Notes: a model not told the origin generated them from the letters alone. Counted from the first letter of the stretch, positions 9,618-19,270 are shown. The stretch: DNA of 20,487 bases from Macrocybe gigantea (GCA_011319805.1 SJRY01000251.1:1-20487), one strand, 5' to 3'. Numbers and translations: made by a program.

Positions 9618-10422
9618 TCCACGCCATTCGCAGAGACAGTCCACGCCACCCGCAGAGACACTAGCAATCCAAACAAACAAAAGAGAGAGCGCACGCCTAC
9701 ACCAAGTAGCGACAATGAAGAACAGGCATTTCTGAGAGAGTTTGCCTTCACCACCATAGACGAGCCTGCTGAGATCCTCAGCGAAGGAGCAGCACAACTC
9801 ATTGCAGAACTTTTCCTAGAAGGAGAATACGGGATAAGCCCAGAAGAGCTGTGGTCAGACCAGAATCTTCTTGCCGAAGAAGAGGACGAACCCATCCGCA
9901 AGAAAACGAGAGAAGAATGAACACAAGCCCGAGACTTTAGGTGACAACAGATCGAGAACTATAATCGCCGAACACAGGAGGAAGACATACTGATACAGAG
10001 AGGGCACGACGCACAGAGCGTACAACAGAACCAACGAGAATGACACCAGAGTCAAGGACACACAGGAACGAAACCACCGAACCCCTTCAGAGGACCGATC
10101 CGCCGAAGCACTGCATAAGGAAAAAAATCGCACCACCGTGGCGAAAGTAAGCAACAACGACTGGGACGAATACTATCGGTGGAGGGAGCGAAAAGGATTA
10201 CCAAAGACAAACGGACTGACCGCCGCAGAGTGGGCCGATTTTGAACAAGCTTGTAGAATCGCAGGAGTCGACCTAGACTACTGGAAAGAACAGAGAGAGG
10301 AGTGAAGACAGAAACAGCTCCAAGAACAGCAAGCCCAAGTACAAGCACAGCAGACCCAAGAACAACAGATCCAGGAACAGGAAGACCAAGACCAAGAGAA
10401 CGACAAAGAAAACCCCCAAAGG
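9618..10422 (+). pseudogene. Decayed N-terminal extension of Gag
   Basis: Upstream of the clean gag ORF there is protein-like sequence. One frame reads TPTPSSDNEEQAFLREFAFT and EGEYGISPEELWSDQN up to a TGA at 9917-9919. Further downstream, in the gag frame itself, it reads WDEYYRWRERKGLPKTNGLT and a Gln/Glu-rich stretch that runs straight into the gag start at 10423. In-frame TGA codons (for example after WKEQREE near 10302) and at least one frameshift between about 9960 and 10110 break it. The simplest reading is a longer ancestral Gag; a separate small upstream ORF is possible. Confidence 0.55.
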
Positions 10423-11280
10423 ATGATGACAGAATACAAGGGAATCATCGCCGACCCGAAATCCTTTACAGGAGATCGAACGTCCTTCGATATTTGGTGG
10501 AGAAAGATGAAACTCTACATAACTGCACATGGGGACCTCACGGATATACAGAAGATTGGAGCGGTCCTGTCTAGAATGACCAATGGACCCGGAGCCTACT
10601 GGGCATCAAAGAAGATCGACACCACTACCAACCAAAGCACATGGGCCAACTTCATAACCGAGATAGAGACACGATTCAGCAACGTCATGTCGCCATCACA
10701 AGTAGGAAGCAAACTATTCAACATCAGACAGGGAAACCGACCCATCGACGAATTTCTGGATGAATTCGTAGACCTCGCAGAGAAAGCAGGAATGACAGGA
10801 ACAGCCCCTCGTTTCCTACTCGAGAAGAGCTTAAACCAAAGGACAGCAGAAGCCGTACACTCGATCTCCACACTTCCAACAGATGGAGATGAATATATCA
10901 AGACAGTTCGAGCGATTGGACGAAACATTGATGAATACAGAAATGTGATGAGAGGAGAATTCACAAGCAATCAGCGCAAGGCCGGAAATCCAAGCCGAGG
11001 AGCAGGACAGGCCATGGAAGTCGACAAAGTACGAAGCAACAACTGCTTCAACTGCAATAAACCAGGACACCTCTCACGAAACTGCCCGGAACCACGAAAA
11101 GGAGCAGCAAATGTCACATGTTTCAATTGTGGCTTAAAGGGACACTATGCACGAAACTGCAAGAAGAAGAAGAAAGGAAAATCCCGGGTCAGAGAAGTGA
11201 AAGAAGAAGAAGGAGAGGACGAAGAAGACAAGGATGAAGAAAGCTCTGACAAAGAGGGTTTTGCCGAAGGGTCCGACTAG
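10423..11280 (+). CDS. gag: Gag with two CCHC zinc knuckles (retrotransposon)
   Basis: A 285-aa ORF with a retrotransposon Gag (capsid-like) region, including FDIWWRKMKLYIT and GPGAYWASKKI near the N-terminus and IDEFLDEFVDLAEKAG near residue 110. Two CCHC knuckles, CFNCNKPGHLSRNC (11044-11085) and CFNCGLKGHYARNC (11119-11160), should bind element RNA. They are followed by a Lys/Arg run and an acidic tail rich in Glu and Asp. It forms the particle shell that packages the RNA. The frame is open, but the protein is probably missing its native N-terminus, and pol begins in the -1 frame at its stop codon. Confidence 0.85.
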   Translation: MMTEYKGIIADPKSFTGDRTSFDIWWRKMKLYITAHGDLTDIQKIGAVLSRMTNGPGAYWASKKIDTTTNQSTWANFITEIETRFSNVMSPSQVGSKLFNIRQGNRPIDEFLDEFVDLAEKAGMTGTAPRFLLEKSLNQRTAEAVHSISTLPTDGDEYIKTVRAIGRNIDEYRNVMRGEFTSNQRKAGNPSRGAGQAMEVDKVRSNNCFNCNKPGHLSRNCPEPRKGAANVTCFNCGLKGHYARNCKKKKKGKSRVREVKEEEGEDEEDKDEESSDKEGFAEGSD

Positions 11281-11800
11281 GAGGTGCTAAATCGCGACCC
11301 ATACAACTGAAACAGACTCGCTTCGATACCGGATGTAGATCATCCCATACTCTGAAATACACCATTCCTGCCAAGCGATCTGAAGCACCAAGAAAAACCA
11401 TCCAAGGGGACAAACCACCAAAGAGGAAAGAGCTCGCAGTACCAGCGAGGATACGAACACGAAAAGGAATCACAACGATAACACCAGAAGTCGATAACGG
11501 AGGGATAGGACCTGCATCAACACTGCGATAGTAGCAAAAACAGGACTGAAGACACGACGAATCAAGAAGATTCCCATCATAAATGCAGACGGATCACCCA
11601 ATCGTCAGAAAACAGCAGACCGAGTAGCGGAGGTCCACATCGACATTAAAGGACACAAGGAGCACATGGAAGCCATCGTACTCGACATCGGAAAAACCGA
11701 CATGCTACTAGGACATGACTGGCTTGTCTACCACAACCCAATAATCAAATGGAGGACAGGAAATTGTCTTCGACAGATGCCCCAAAACGTGCAAAATAAA
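11281..11800 (+). pseudogene. Retropepsin-like aspartic protease, broken
   Basis: Right after gag, in the -1 frame, a basic linker leads to PEVDNGG (Asp codon at 11493-11495), where family members carry D-S/T-G. A frameshift and two stops follow at once (TAG at 11529). The next frame continues INTAIVAKTGLKTRRIKKIP, INADGSPN and LDIGKTDMLLGHDWLVYHNP, the conserved C-terminal part of this protease type. Another frameshift near 11762 leads into the pre-RT linker. The protease would cleave Gag-Pol but is certainly inactive here. An earlier D-T-G (FDTGC near 11326) is a less likely active site given its position. Confidence 0.65.
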
Positions 11801-11807
11801 CCACCAG

Positions 11808-13258
11808 ATGATCAAGATACAGAAGGTGGCTGAACCAGCGAAAACCACAGCCAGCGACAAGACAGGAACCCAGATACCCCCATATCTGATCAGATTCAAA
11901 CACCTCTTCAAGGAGAAGAACTTTGATCGCTTACCAGACCACAAAGAATGGGACCATGAAATAAACTTAACGAAGGATGCACCCAAAACGATACCGAGCA
12001 AGGTCTACCCGATGACACAGAAAGAGCTAGAGGAACTAGATGCCTTCGTCGAAGAAGGATTATGAACAGGAAAAATACGCCCATCGAAATCACCTTACGC
12101 AGCACCCTGCTTCTTTCGCAACAAGAAGGATGGAAGCAAACGACTCATCCAAGACTACCGGGAAATAAACAAATATACGGTCAAGGACAAGTTTCCACTA
12201 CCACGCATCAGCGAGCTCCTCGACGTACTACAAGGAGCAAAGTACTTTAGCAAGATCGATATTATCTGGGGTACAATAACGTGCGCATCCGGAAAGGGGA
12301 CGAATGGAAGGCAGCCTTCCTAACAGCAAGAGGACTCTTCGAACCGACAGTCATGTATTTTGGGCAGTGCAACGCACCAGGCACTTTTAGCCGAATGATG
12401 GCGAGCCTCTTCCAAGACCAAATACGAAGAAGAGTGCATAATCTATATGGACGACATCATAATCATCGGACGAACACGAGAGGAACTCCAAAAGAACACC
12501 ATAGAAGTCATGGAAATACTGAACAAGAACGACCTATTCATCAAAGGACCGAAATGCGTCTGGGAATCATCGAAAGTCCCAGTACTAGGATACATCGTAG
12601 GAGAAGGGAAGGTAGAAATGGAACCAGAAAAGATCACAGCCGTACAATCCTGGCCAACCCCAAAGACGAAGAAAGAACTACAAAAGTTCTTGGGATTCAC
12701 GAACTTTTACCGACGATTCATCAAGGGATATGCAAAGGTCGCTAAACCCCTGACGGAGTTGACTGGAAACAAAACATTCCAGTGGACAGACAAGCAACAA
12801 GGCGCTTTCAAAGAACTGATCCGACATATAACCTCAGCACCCATTCTAGCACTACCACAGACAGAAGGAAAATTCCGAGTCGAAACGGACGCCTCAGGAT
12901 ATGCCATTGGAGCGGTACTATCACAACAGCAGAAAGGACTATGGCATCCGATCGCATTCATTTCGAGATGCATGACCCCAGCAGAACAAAACTACGAAAT
13001 CTACGACAAGGAACTTCTTGCGATAATGGTCGCACTAAAGACATGGAGACAATACCTCCTCGAAGCTCGAGAGAAGTTCGAAATATTGACGGATCACAAA
13101 ACCTATCATACTTCCGGAAGCCGCAGCGACTCAATTCGAGACAGATTGGCTGGTACCTGAAATTACAGGAATACGACTACGAACTACGACACGTACCAGG
13201 AAAGGCGAATGGAAAAGCGGATGTCCTGTCACGATGGCAGGATATGAAGAAAACCTAG
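11808..13258 (+). pseudogene. pol: Reverse transcriptase and RNase H, broken
   Basis: The RT palm and fingers are clear: FRNKKDGSKRLIQDYREINK, FPLPRISELLDVLQGAKYFS, NNVRIRKGDEWKAAFLT, then the active site YMDD (12444-12455). The connection reads FLGFTNFYRRFIKGYAKVAK. RNase H follows: FRVETDASGYAIGAVLSQ (Asp), NYEIYDKELLAIMVALKTWR (Glu), LTDHK and HVPGKANGKADVLSRW. It would copy element RNA into DNA. Defects: an in-frame TGA at 12063-12065, a missing G in the TGGGGTAC region near 12268, a frame change near 12428 and a one-base loss in an A-run near 13105. Catalytic residues look intact; only the frame is broken. Confidence 0.9.
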
Positions 13259-13558
13259 CAGAGAAGGACGACATACAAATGATCAAAGAAGCAGCATTCA
13301 TTCGACATCTGGAAGAGAATAATGAACGAGACTTCGAATTTATGATGTTCGAGGACGAACACCCACGGAAAGAAGAAGCAGAAAATAATGAAACAATACA
13401 AACAAGAGGAATCACGATGATCGAATCCTCAAGGATAGAACAATTCGACAATGCACAGAAGGGAGACAATCGTAACAACAGGACTGAAGGAAAAACCACA
13501 CTGGTTCACAGAAGACGACCACATCGTATATGCAGGAGGAAAAATCTATGTTCCTCCA

Positions 13559-14625
13559 GACAACAAACTGAAGGAAAACATCATGTTTGAAACCACGACA
13601 CACCCATCGGAGGACACCCAGGGCAATACCGCATGCACGAGCTCATAAGCCATACCTATTGGTGGCCATCAATGCTAACAGACATCAAGAAGTATGTCAA
13701 TGGATGCGAAACATGTCAGCGAAACAAAATCATCCGACAAAAGAAACACGCACCCCTGCACCTGCACGAAGTCCCACAGCAACCATGGGAAGATATCGGA
13801 GTAGATCTCATAGGACCGCTACCAGCTCGAATGGCTTTAATGCCATCCGCAGTCACAGACCGCCTGACCAAGATGATCCACCTAGTTCCCACAAAGACCG
13901 AACTCACAGCAGAAGGTCTCGCACGACTATACCGAGACAATGTGTGGCGGCTTCATGGAATCCCACGAAAGATCATCAGTGATCGAGGACCCCAGTTCAG
14001 CACGATTCATGACAGCACTTCTAAAATTACTCGGAACAAAGCAAAATCTATCAACGGCCTATCACCCACAGACAGATGGACAGGCGGAGCGATCCCACCA
14101 AGAAACGGAAGCCTTCCTCAGAAGCTTCACAAACAACTTACAGGACGATTGGGCAGAATGGATAGCAATCGCAGAGTACCAATACAATGACAAAGCACAC
14201 CAGGGAACGAAGGAGACACCATTCTACCTCAACTATGGAATGCACCCCTGGAAGGAGAGCCACAGATGACAGAAGGGAATAACCCCGCAGCAAAAGACTT
14301 CGTCAAAAGAATGAACCAAATACGAAAGGAAGCAAATGCCATGCTACAATATGCACAAACACGAGCCAAAGACAATTACGATGCGAGACGAAAACCTGCC
14401 CGTGAATACAAGAAAGGAGATAGAGTATGGCTAGAAGCCACCAATATCACAGTCAATCGACCATCAAAGAAGTTATCACTCCGATACGGACCGTTCAAAG
14501 TGGTTGAAAAAAAGGAGCCTCGGCATATCCTGGAACTCCCAGCATCATGGCAGCTGATACACCCCGTGTTCAATGAAACACTGCTCACGCCTTACAAAGG
14601 ACCCCATTTCAAGATACAAGAGTGA
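13559..14625 (+). pseudogene. pol: Integrase (H2C2 zinc finger, DDE core, GPY/F), broken
   Basis: It inserts the cDNA into chromosomes. The zinc finger is seen in [11 protein letters not shown] and CETCQRNK (13607-13725, one frame change). The catalytic core has Asp in [13 protein letters not shown], Asp in IISDRGPQF near 13980 and Glu in [12 protein letters not shown] near 14095. After the core come DNYDARRKPAREYKKGDRVW and the GPY/F-type motif LRYGPFKVVEK (near 14490). Frameshifts near 13595, 13995 and 14250 break it. The three catalytic residues survive. Length and order are normal for Ty3/gypsy. Confidence 0.88.
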
Positions 14626-14643
14626 CCATCACCACCACCCCCT

Positions 14644-14879
14644 GAAATCATAAATGATGAAGAAGAGTACGAGATAGAAGAGATCCTAAAAAGGAAGAAA
14701 CAAGGGAGGGGACACTATTTGGTCAAATGGAAAGGATACGACACGAAGAGAACACATGGATCAAAGAGAAGGAGCTGGGGAATGCGCAGCAAGCTCTAGA
14801 CCACTTCCTAAAGAAGACTGCAAACCAGGATAAAAGGATCACGACAAGAGGGAAGAAGACCAAAAATCGCACTTCATGA
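14644..14879 (+). pseudogene. Integrase C-terminal chromodomain, frameshifted
   Basis: [28 protein letters not shown] and, after a frame change near 14745, [20 protein letters not shown] match a chromodomain, with the aromatic residues of the WKGY segment at 14728-14739. In chromoviruses this domain is thought to bind histone marks such as H3K9 methylation and steer integration to heterochromatin. The second part ends at TGA 14877-14879, which overlaps the ATG of the next ORF. Confidence 0.85.
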
Positions 14880-15273
14880 CCACCAACGCCCCCATCAGCA
14901 TCACAGCAGTGAGGGCAGCCACGCACCTACCCCCAACCGCCCAAGCAACCTCGAGAATCTGGCAAGGATTCTCAATGCTAGCGACTACATGGACCCCCTC
15001 GCCATCACACTTGGCGCATACATGTGCTATGTTATGACCGTCCGCACACACCTCTGGACCGGGCAAACCCCTGATGGGACCGGCCCCACTGCAGCTGAAC
15101 ATATCGCGCTTCGTGAGGCAATGGAAATGCTTCGCACAGAAAACCGGCGACTTAAACTGCTCACCACCACACTCCATCACATCCGCGCCTATAATGAAGA
15201 GCTCATTCATACATGGGCCCCGCGTGCCGCGACTGCCTGGGAGACCAATACTGGGTGGGGACAGCTGGACTAA
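14876..15273 (+). pseudogene. Third small ORF after pol, unknown function
   Basis: An ATG at 14876 overlaps the pol stop as ATGA. The reading MTTNAPISITAVRAATHLPP changes frame near 14940 to LARILNASDYMDPLAITLG and stays open to TAA at 15271-15273, about 130 aa in all. The part from 14989 alone is a 94-aa ORF. It has a hydrophobic stretch (LAITLGAYMCYVM), a Leu/Ile-spaced helix likely to form a coiled coil (ALREAMEMLRTENRRLKLL) and a conserved-looking end (HIRAYNEELIHTW, TGWGQLD). I see no zinc knuckle, signal peptide or env features. I do not recognise the family. Confidence 0.5.
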
Positions 15274-15278
15274 GGTTT

Positions 15279-15294
15279 TTCGCGAGGACGCGAA
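15279..15294 (+). other. GC-rich hairpin before the polypurine tract
   Basis: TTCGCG-AGGA-CGCGAA forms a perfect 6-bp stem with a 4-nt purine loop, 16 nt upstream of the 3' LTR and just after the third ORF's stop codon. Confidence 0.5.
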
Positions 15295-15299
15295 TCTAC

Positions 15300-15310
15300 A
15301 GAGAGGGTGA
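15300..15310 (+). other. Polypurine tract for plus-strand priming
   Basis: AGAGAGGGTGA directly abuts the 3' LTR start (TGTTA at 15311). It is purine except for one T, and this is the position where plus-strand DNA synthesis starts in LTR elements. Confidence 0.6.
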
Positions 15311-15629
15311 TGTTACAGACGTCACTCAAAGGACCATTCATTTTCCTATCTTATCTTTCCCACATCCCTTATCTCCCCCGTCATGCTGCGCAGCATGCAG
15401 CCATCGAGTCATCCCACTTCCCAGTCATTCTGAGTCATCTCCTTCCAGTCTTACTCATCCGCAGTCTACAGCATTGTGCAGCCCATGGTCCGTGCTCGAG
15501 TACTGTAGTGTATATAAGGACTCCCAGATGTACCAGTAACGCTAGGCTTAATATTCCTTTTGCCATCATCTCAAGACCACTCTCGCACTTAGTCTGCCCG
15601 AGTCCTTCTGAGATTCGTCTAGCCTAACA
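15311..15629 (+). repeat. 3' long terminal repeat
   Basis: 319 bp, TGTTA...TAACA. It differs from the 5' LTR at seven positions, all transitions, plus one C lost from a CCCC run. The promoter and self-priming 11-mer are unchanged. Confidence 0.95.
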
Positions 15630-15634
15630 ATCCT
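15630..15634. repeat. 5-bp target site duplication, right copy (ATCCT)
   Basis: Identical to 9131-9135 and directly adjacent to the end of the 3' LTR. Confidence 0.93.
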
Positions 15635-16660
15635 CACATTGCATGCTGCAAACCATCCTCTCCACAGTATACCTTTGAATACAGTTTATACACATGCATC
15701 CATGGGTATACCAGGCTGATTAATGTCTGTTCTGTCACTGTCAAATCCCCCAACTCTGCAGGCACATTGCCCACCCAAAACCCATTTGCCAGTGATAATG
15801 GTGGTGGCCCAGCATTGGCTGATTGCAAGTGTTCTAAACATTGCTTGCAACCTTGCACCACAGTGTTGCCTCCTTCCTCATAACTCCTTCTGGTACCAAC
15901 AAGCATCCATTGTAAAGTATATGCCCATCATTTTGCTCTGCTGGTCACAGCTTTTGTTTTTCAGAAAACACAGCCCATGCTATGTCCACCACCTTCTCTT
16001 TTACTGTCATCAACTCTCAGCCACATATCACACATGTCTTTGATTCTAGTGCTTTTGCACTTGTCACTTCATAGAATGCCCTCCAATGCTTCTTGTGCTC
16101 TTTAGATGTTAGTACTGAAAGGAACTTCTGATAGTCTTGATTGCCCACTGTCTTTACCTTTTTCTTTCCTTCTCTTACTTCAACTGCCCGCCTCCTTTTC
16201 TTTACAATCCTCCCTTCTGTGTCACATTGCAAGTCCTCTAACACATCAATAGGAGCTTTCTCCACAATGTAATCTACCAAATCATCCTTGTACCAATGTT
16301 CATGTGGAATGGACAACTGGCTACCCATGTTTCCAATCAACTCCTTCCATGACAGATGTTTGAGCTGCTCTGCATCGATTCCTCTCCTTGCCTCTCTTTC
16401 TCTCTCTTCCGACCGAAGCATATGACTGCTTCCTTCATATAATTTATCCTGTGCTCTGGGTCATCTTGCCTCTCTTTCTTTCACCTGCCTTATACCAATC
16501 CTGCTCTCTTCTTTCCTGTTCGCTCACCTACTCCTTTTCTCTAAATCATCTTCATCATCTACATGCTCCAAAATGTGGTTGACATTTTGTAGAGGAACAT
16601 CACCATACTGCTTCATCTCCTTGTCTTTGATCTCTTCCATCGAAATCCTATGTGATACTT
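15635..16660 (-). pseudogene. Helitron replication protein, N-terminal piece, decayed
   Basis: Read on the minus strand it begins with an acidic region (MEEIKDKEMKQYGDVPLQ near 16640). Next is a basic/charged segment (YKDDLVDYIVEKAPIDVLED, RIVKKRRRAVEV) up to CVICG at about 16020. A second Cys pair follows in CKQCLEHL, with a frameshift near 15880. Then comes a DUF6570-type signature: PPPLSLANGFWVGNVPAELG and LTVTEQTLISL. In Helitron proteins of mushrooms this region precedes the Rep domain. It ends at the retrotransposon insertion site; the sequence continues in frame at 9130 and below. Several stops occur, for example directly after CVICG, where an Arg codon would fit. Start codon not determinable. 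Confidence 0.68.
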
Positions 16661-17224
16661 TCAATGCATCAGCCCCTCTACTGCCTCAAGTGCAAATGCC
16701 ATGTACCAAATGAGCCTTTCCCTTCCTCAGGCAATATCACATGTCTCATGTGCTTCACTGTTGTCTTCCTGTCCACAGACATGTTATTCCTGTCACTAAT
16801 GTATGCACTCAGCTTCTGCTTCTGGCCTGTCATGCTACCAGCCAGAGTGCCAAACTTGACTGCAGGTGCCATTGTTGTCAATGCCTCTATTCCCTTACCT
16901 CTCATCCAGCTTCACCCCTATCCAATGCACCACTGTCCAACACAAATTCTGATCATTCTTGCTGCTCCATTATACCAACTCTATTGATCCTCAACCACCC
17001 TTGATCAACCATGGCCTTGGCCCCATCATGCATGTTCCAAAATCTACTCTCAATCCATCAATATAATCACCCACTGCTGACCAATCCTCCCCATCCCATA
17101 AAATCCCACCTCCCTTTTCCCCTTTCCACATTCTTTCTTCTGCATCTACAATGACTGCAATTTCTGACAGCATTCTCAATGACATTCACAATGCTGATCA
17201 CTATATCAGCACATCTGACTTTGA
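16661..17224. other. Helitron 5' region, coding state unclear
   Basis: CpG-poor repeat DNA. On the minus strand there are patches that look protein-like but have many stops, for example SDRNNMSVDRKTTVKHM (near 16790) and MLSEIAVIVDAEERMWKG (near 17160). They could be part of the Helitron N-terminus or a separate decayed gene. No family recognised. Confidence 0.3.
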
Positions 17225-18133
17225 TGCTTCCCATTACAAGTAGCAGAGCAACAGTGGAAATGGTCAGGTTTTGGTACATCTGTGCTGCTCCTTGCTTCTT
17301 TTCCCATTTCACACTCCTCTCATCAGACTTTTGCTGATGCTGAGGGTGACAAATCTCCTTCTCTGTCTTGCATTATCCACATTATACCTGCTGATTATTG
17401 GCTCACATCCTGTGGCATGTCACGTAGACCTATCTCTGTTGTTCCTATCTTCACATCTGTAAAACTGGCCTGTACTGGAGCCTGGCCCTCTCAAGATGCC
17501 ATCTCTACAGACTTCACTCATGCACTTGCCAATCTCAAGAACCTCTGCAACCTCACCAAAGCAGGCCATCCATCTCAGCGCAAAGGCTTGCTCACTAGCT
17601 GGGCTGCTCCTGAGCTGAAAATCAGATTCTGCCATTGCCTCTTCTCTGTCAGTGCCTCTCCCTCCATCACTTGCCTCTCATGTCACTCACATCCTTCCAG
17701 CCTGCCACTATAGATGATGAAGACAATGATGACATCTGTGAGATCCACCTCTTCTTCCTGTCTTCCCAATTCCTCATTCACACCTGCAGCCTTAAACCCT
17801 GAACTCACCATTCACCAGTAGCCTGTCACCTTTTCTGAAGCCCATGAGGCACTCACCACCATCCATGCTAAGTGGTCCCACCACCTCCATCCCTTCCCAG
17901 CTTATGACATCAAGAGCAAAATCATCAATCCCATCCAATACCATCCTCATCTTCAAGGTGCCATTGTCCATATGGATTTCTCCCTTACTTACTGGAACAT
18001 CAAAGGCAGCCACCTCTTTGCTGCCAATATTGATGCCATCTGCATCATTCTCCCACCCAGTGCTCCTCCTCCCAAATGCAAGCAGCTCTACTTGACTGAT
18101 CCTGGCCCTGCCAAAAGAGCCAGGCCTGCTTGA
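17225..18133 (+). pseudogene. Decayed plus-strand ORF, hypothetical repeat-associated protein
   Basis: A single plus-strand frame stays open for about 300 codons with only two stops (TAG at 17711-17713 and 17819-17821). The last part (17822-18133) is the most protein-like: FSEAHEALTTIHAKWSHHL, then HPHLQGAIVHMDFSLTYWNI and ANIDAICIILPPS, ending in a basic tail KRARPA. This resembles a pattern I associate with unnamed proteins common in mushroom genomes, but I cannot name a family. It runs opposite to the Helitron gene, so it may be a captured passenger or a separate repeat. The minus strand at 17792-18148 is also open (118 codons) and is the main competing reading. Confidence 0.4.
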
Positions 18134-19270
18134 TTCCTCTTGCTCCATCTATCATGTCTAATTGTATTGTTTATGAGTTTCTCTGTGGGTCCCCATATCA
18201 TTTCATCACTTCTTCATAGTCAGTATATAGCACTTCTTCTGCTTCCTTCCCTGTAATACACCTACTTCCAATCAAATGCATGCAACTTGTCTCCTCCGAA
18301 CATCTGACATTCTCCACTAATGCCTCTCAGACACCTACTTCTCTTCCTTCAACTGCATCACCATGGATGACAGCTCCACAATCACCTTCACTGACATTGC
18401 ATATTATATGATGACAACTATGGCTTGCTTCCTCAACTGCCTATTCCCGATGTCGACTGAATTCACACACTCCTCTTCTTGTATCACTATGCTCCACCCT
18501 CTTTTTACTACTTTTCATTTCTCCTGTTCCTTCTCAGCCTTCTTTTAAATTCATATATAATGTCTATACAACTTAATGTCTTCTTTACCATCTCCTATCA
18601 AATACACAAACTTTGCCTCAGCCTAGTAAGGTCACAGTTGGCAGATGCTAATGCTTATTTAGTATATATAGTACTCTTGACAGTTTTTCTGACTTTCATG
18701 CCTCATGTGGTATGCTTACTAGTCACAGTTTCATAACTGTTTCCTAACAATAAGAAAAGGTGAATCACTTGCAAAGAAGCTGAACAGGGCAATTTTTCAA
18801 GTTCATGAATATCAAGGCTAACATATAGACTTTTTGTGCACTATTTCAAGGCTGCTACAAGAAAAATAGATAATAGAGCTTTTTGAATAGTTGAAAGACT
18901 ACTCATTATTGAATTCTTTGGAAAAAAAAATTAAAAGTGAGCTAGTTTTCTGCCACTTCCTCCTCACTCTAACCCTTCTTAGCTATCATCCTGCAAGAAG
19001 TCCACAAATGACTGGCTCATGAAAATGCAGCACAATTGAAGGTAGGAAAGGCTTATGTACTTCATGATGTAGTCTCTGTATCATAACTGAGTATTATGGG
19101 CATGGATCTCAAGAAACAACAGTATGTTTCATCCTTCTCAGACACTACTTACTAATATCTAATTGTGAATACTGCAGATGCCAAATAGCAGAAAAAACTC
19201 AGGCTAACAGTCAATATAGATCTGTGGATTGAAAGACAAGCTTGAAGGACTAACAAAACATCCTTTATGC
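18134..19270. other. CT-rich then AT-rich repeat DNA without recognisable gene
   Basis: 18134-18560 is rich in C and T on the plus strand; 18560-19270 is AT-rich. CpG is nearly absent. The only open frames are short and hydrophobic because of the pyrimidine bias. The right part may include more of the KDZ transposase remnant that becomes recognisable from 19271, but I could not align it. Confidence 0.35.

Larger units (their letters stand above)
9136..15629 (+). mobile_element. Full-length Ty3/gypsy chromovirus LTR retrotransposon (defective)
   Basis: The 6.5-kb element has paired LTRs, a 5-bp target duplication, a primer-binding site, gag, pol in the order PR-RT-RNaseH-IN, a chromodomain at the end of integrase, a small third ORF and a terminal purine-rich stretch. 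RT before IN makes it Ty3/gypsy; the chromodomain makes it a chromovirus. Self-complementarity between the LTR and the primer site places it near Tf1/sushi-type elements. The sense strand is markedly A-rich. Every long ORF is broken, so this copy cannot act on its own. It inserted in opposite orientation into the Helitron gene. Confidence 0.95.

Noticed and set aside
9488..11070. Series of minus-strand open frames rich in Leu, Ser, Val and Phe
   Set aside because: They are antisense to gag and its leader; the A-rich sense strand makes the opposite strand poor in stop codons. No known domain.
9136..15629. Autonomous, intact retrotransposon
   Set aside because: At least seven frameshifts and several in-frame stops in gag leader, protease, RT, integrase, chromodomain and the third ORF make it defective.
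17792..18148. 118-codon minus-strand open frame
   Set aside because: The plus-strand frame through the same DNA looks more protein-like and extends into a longer frame; kept only as an alternative reading.
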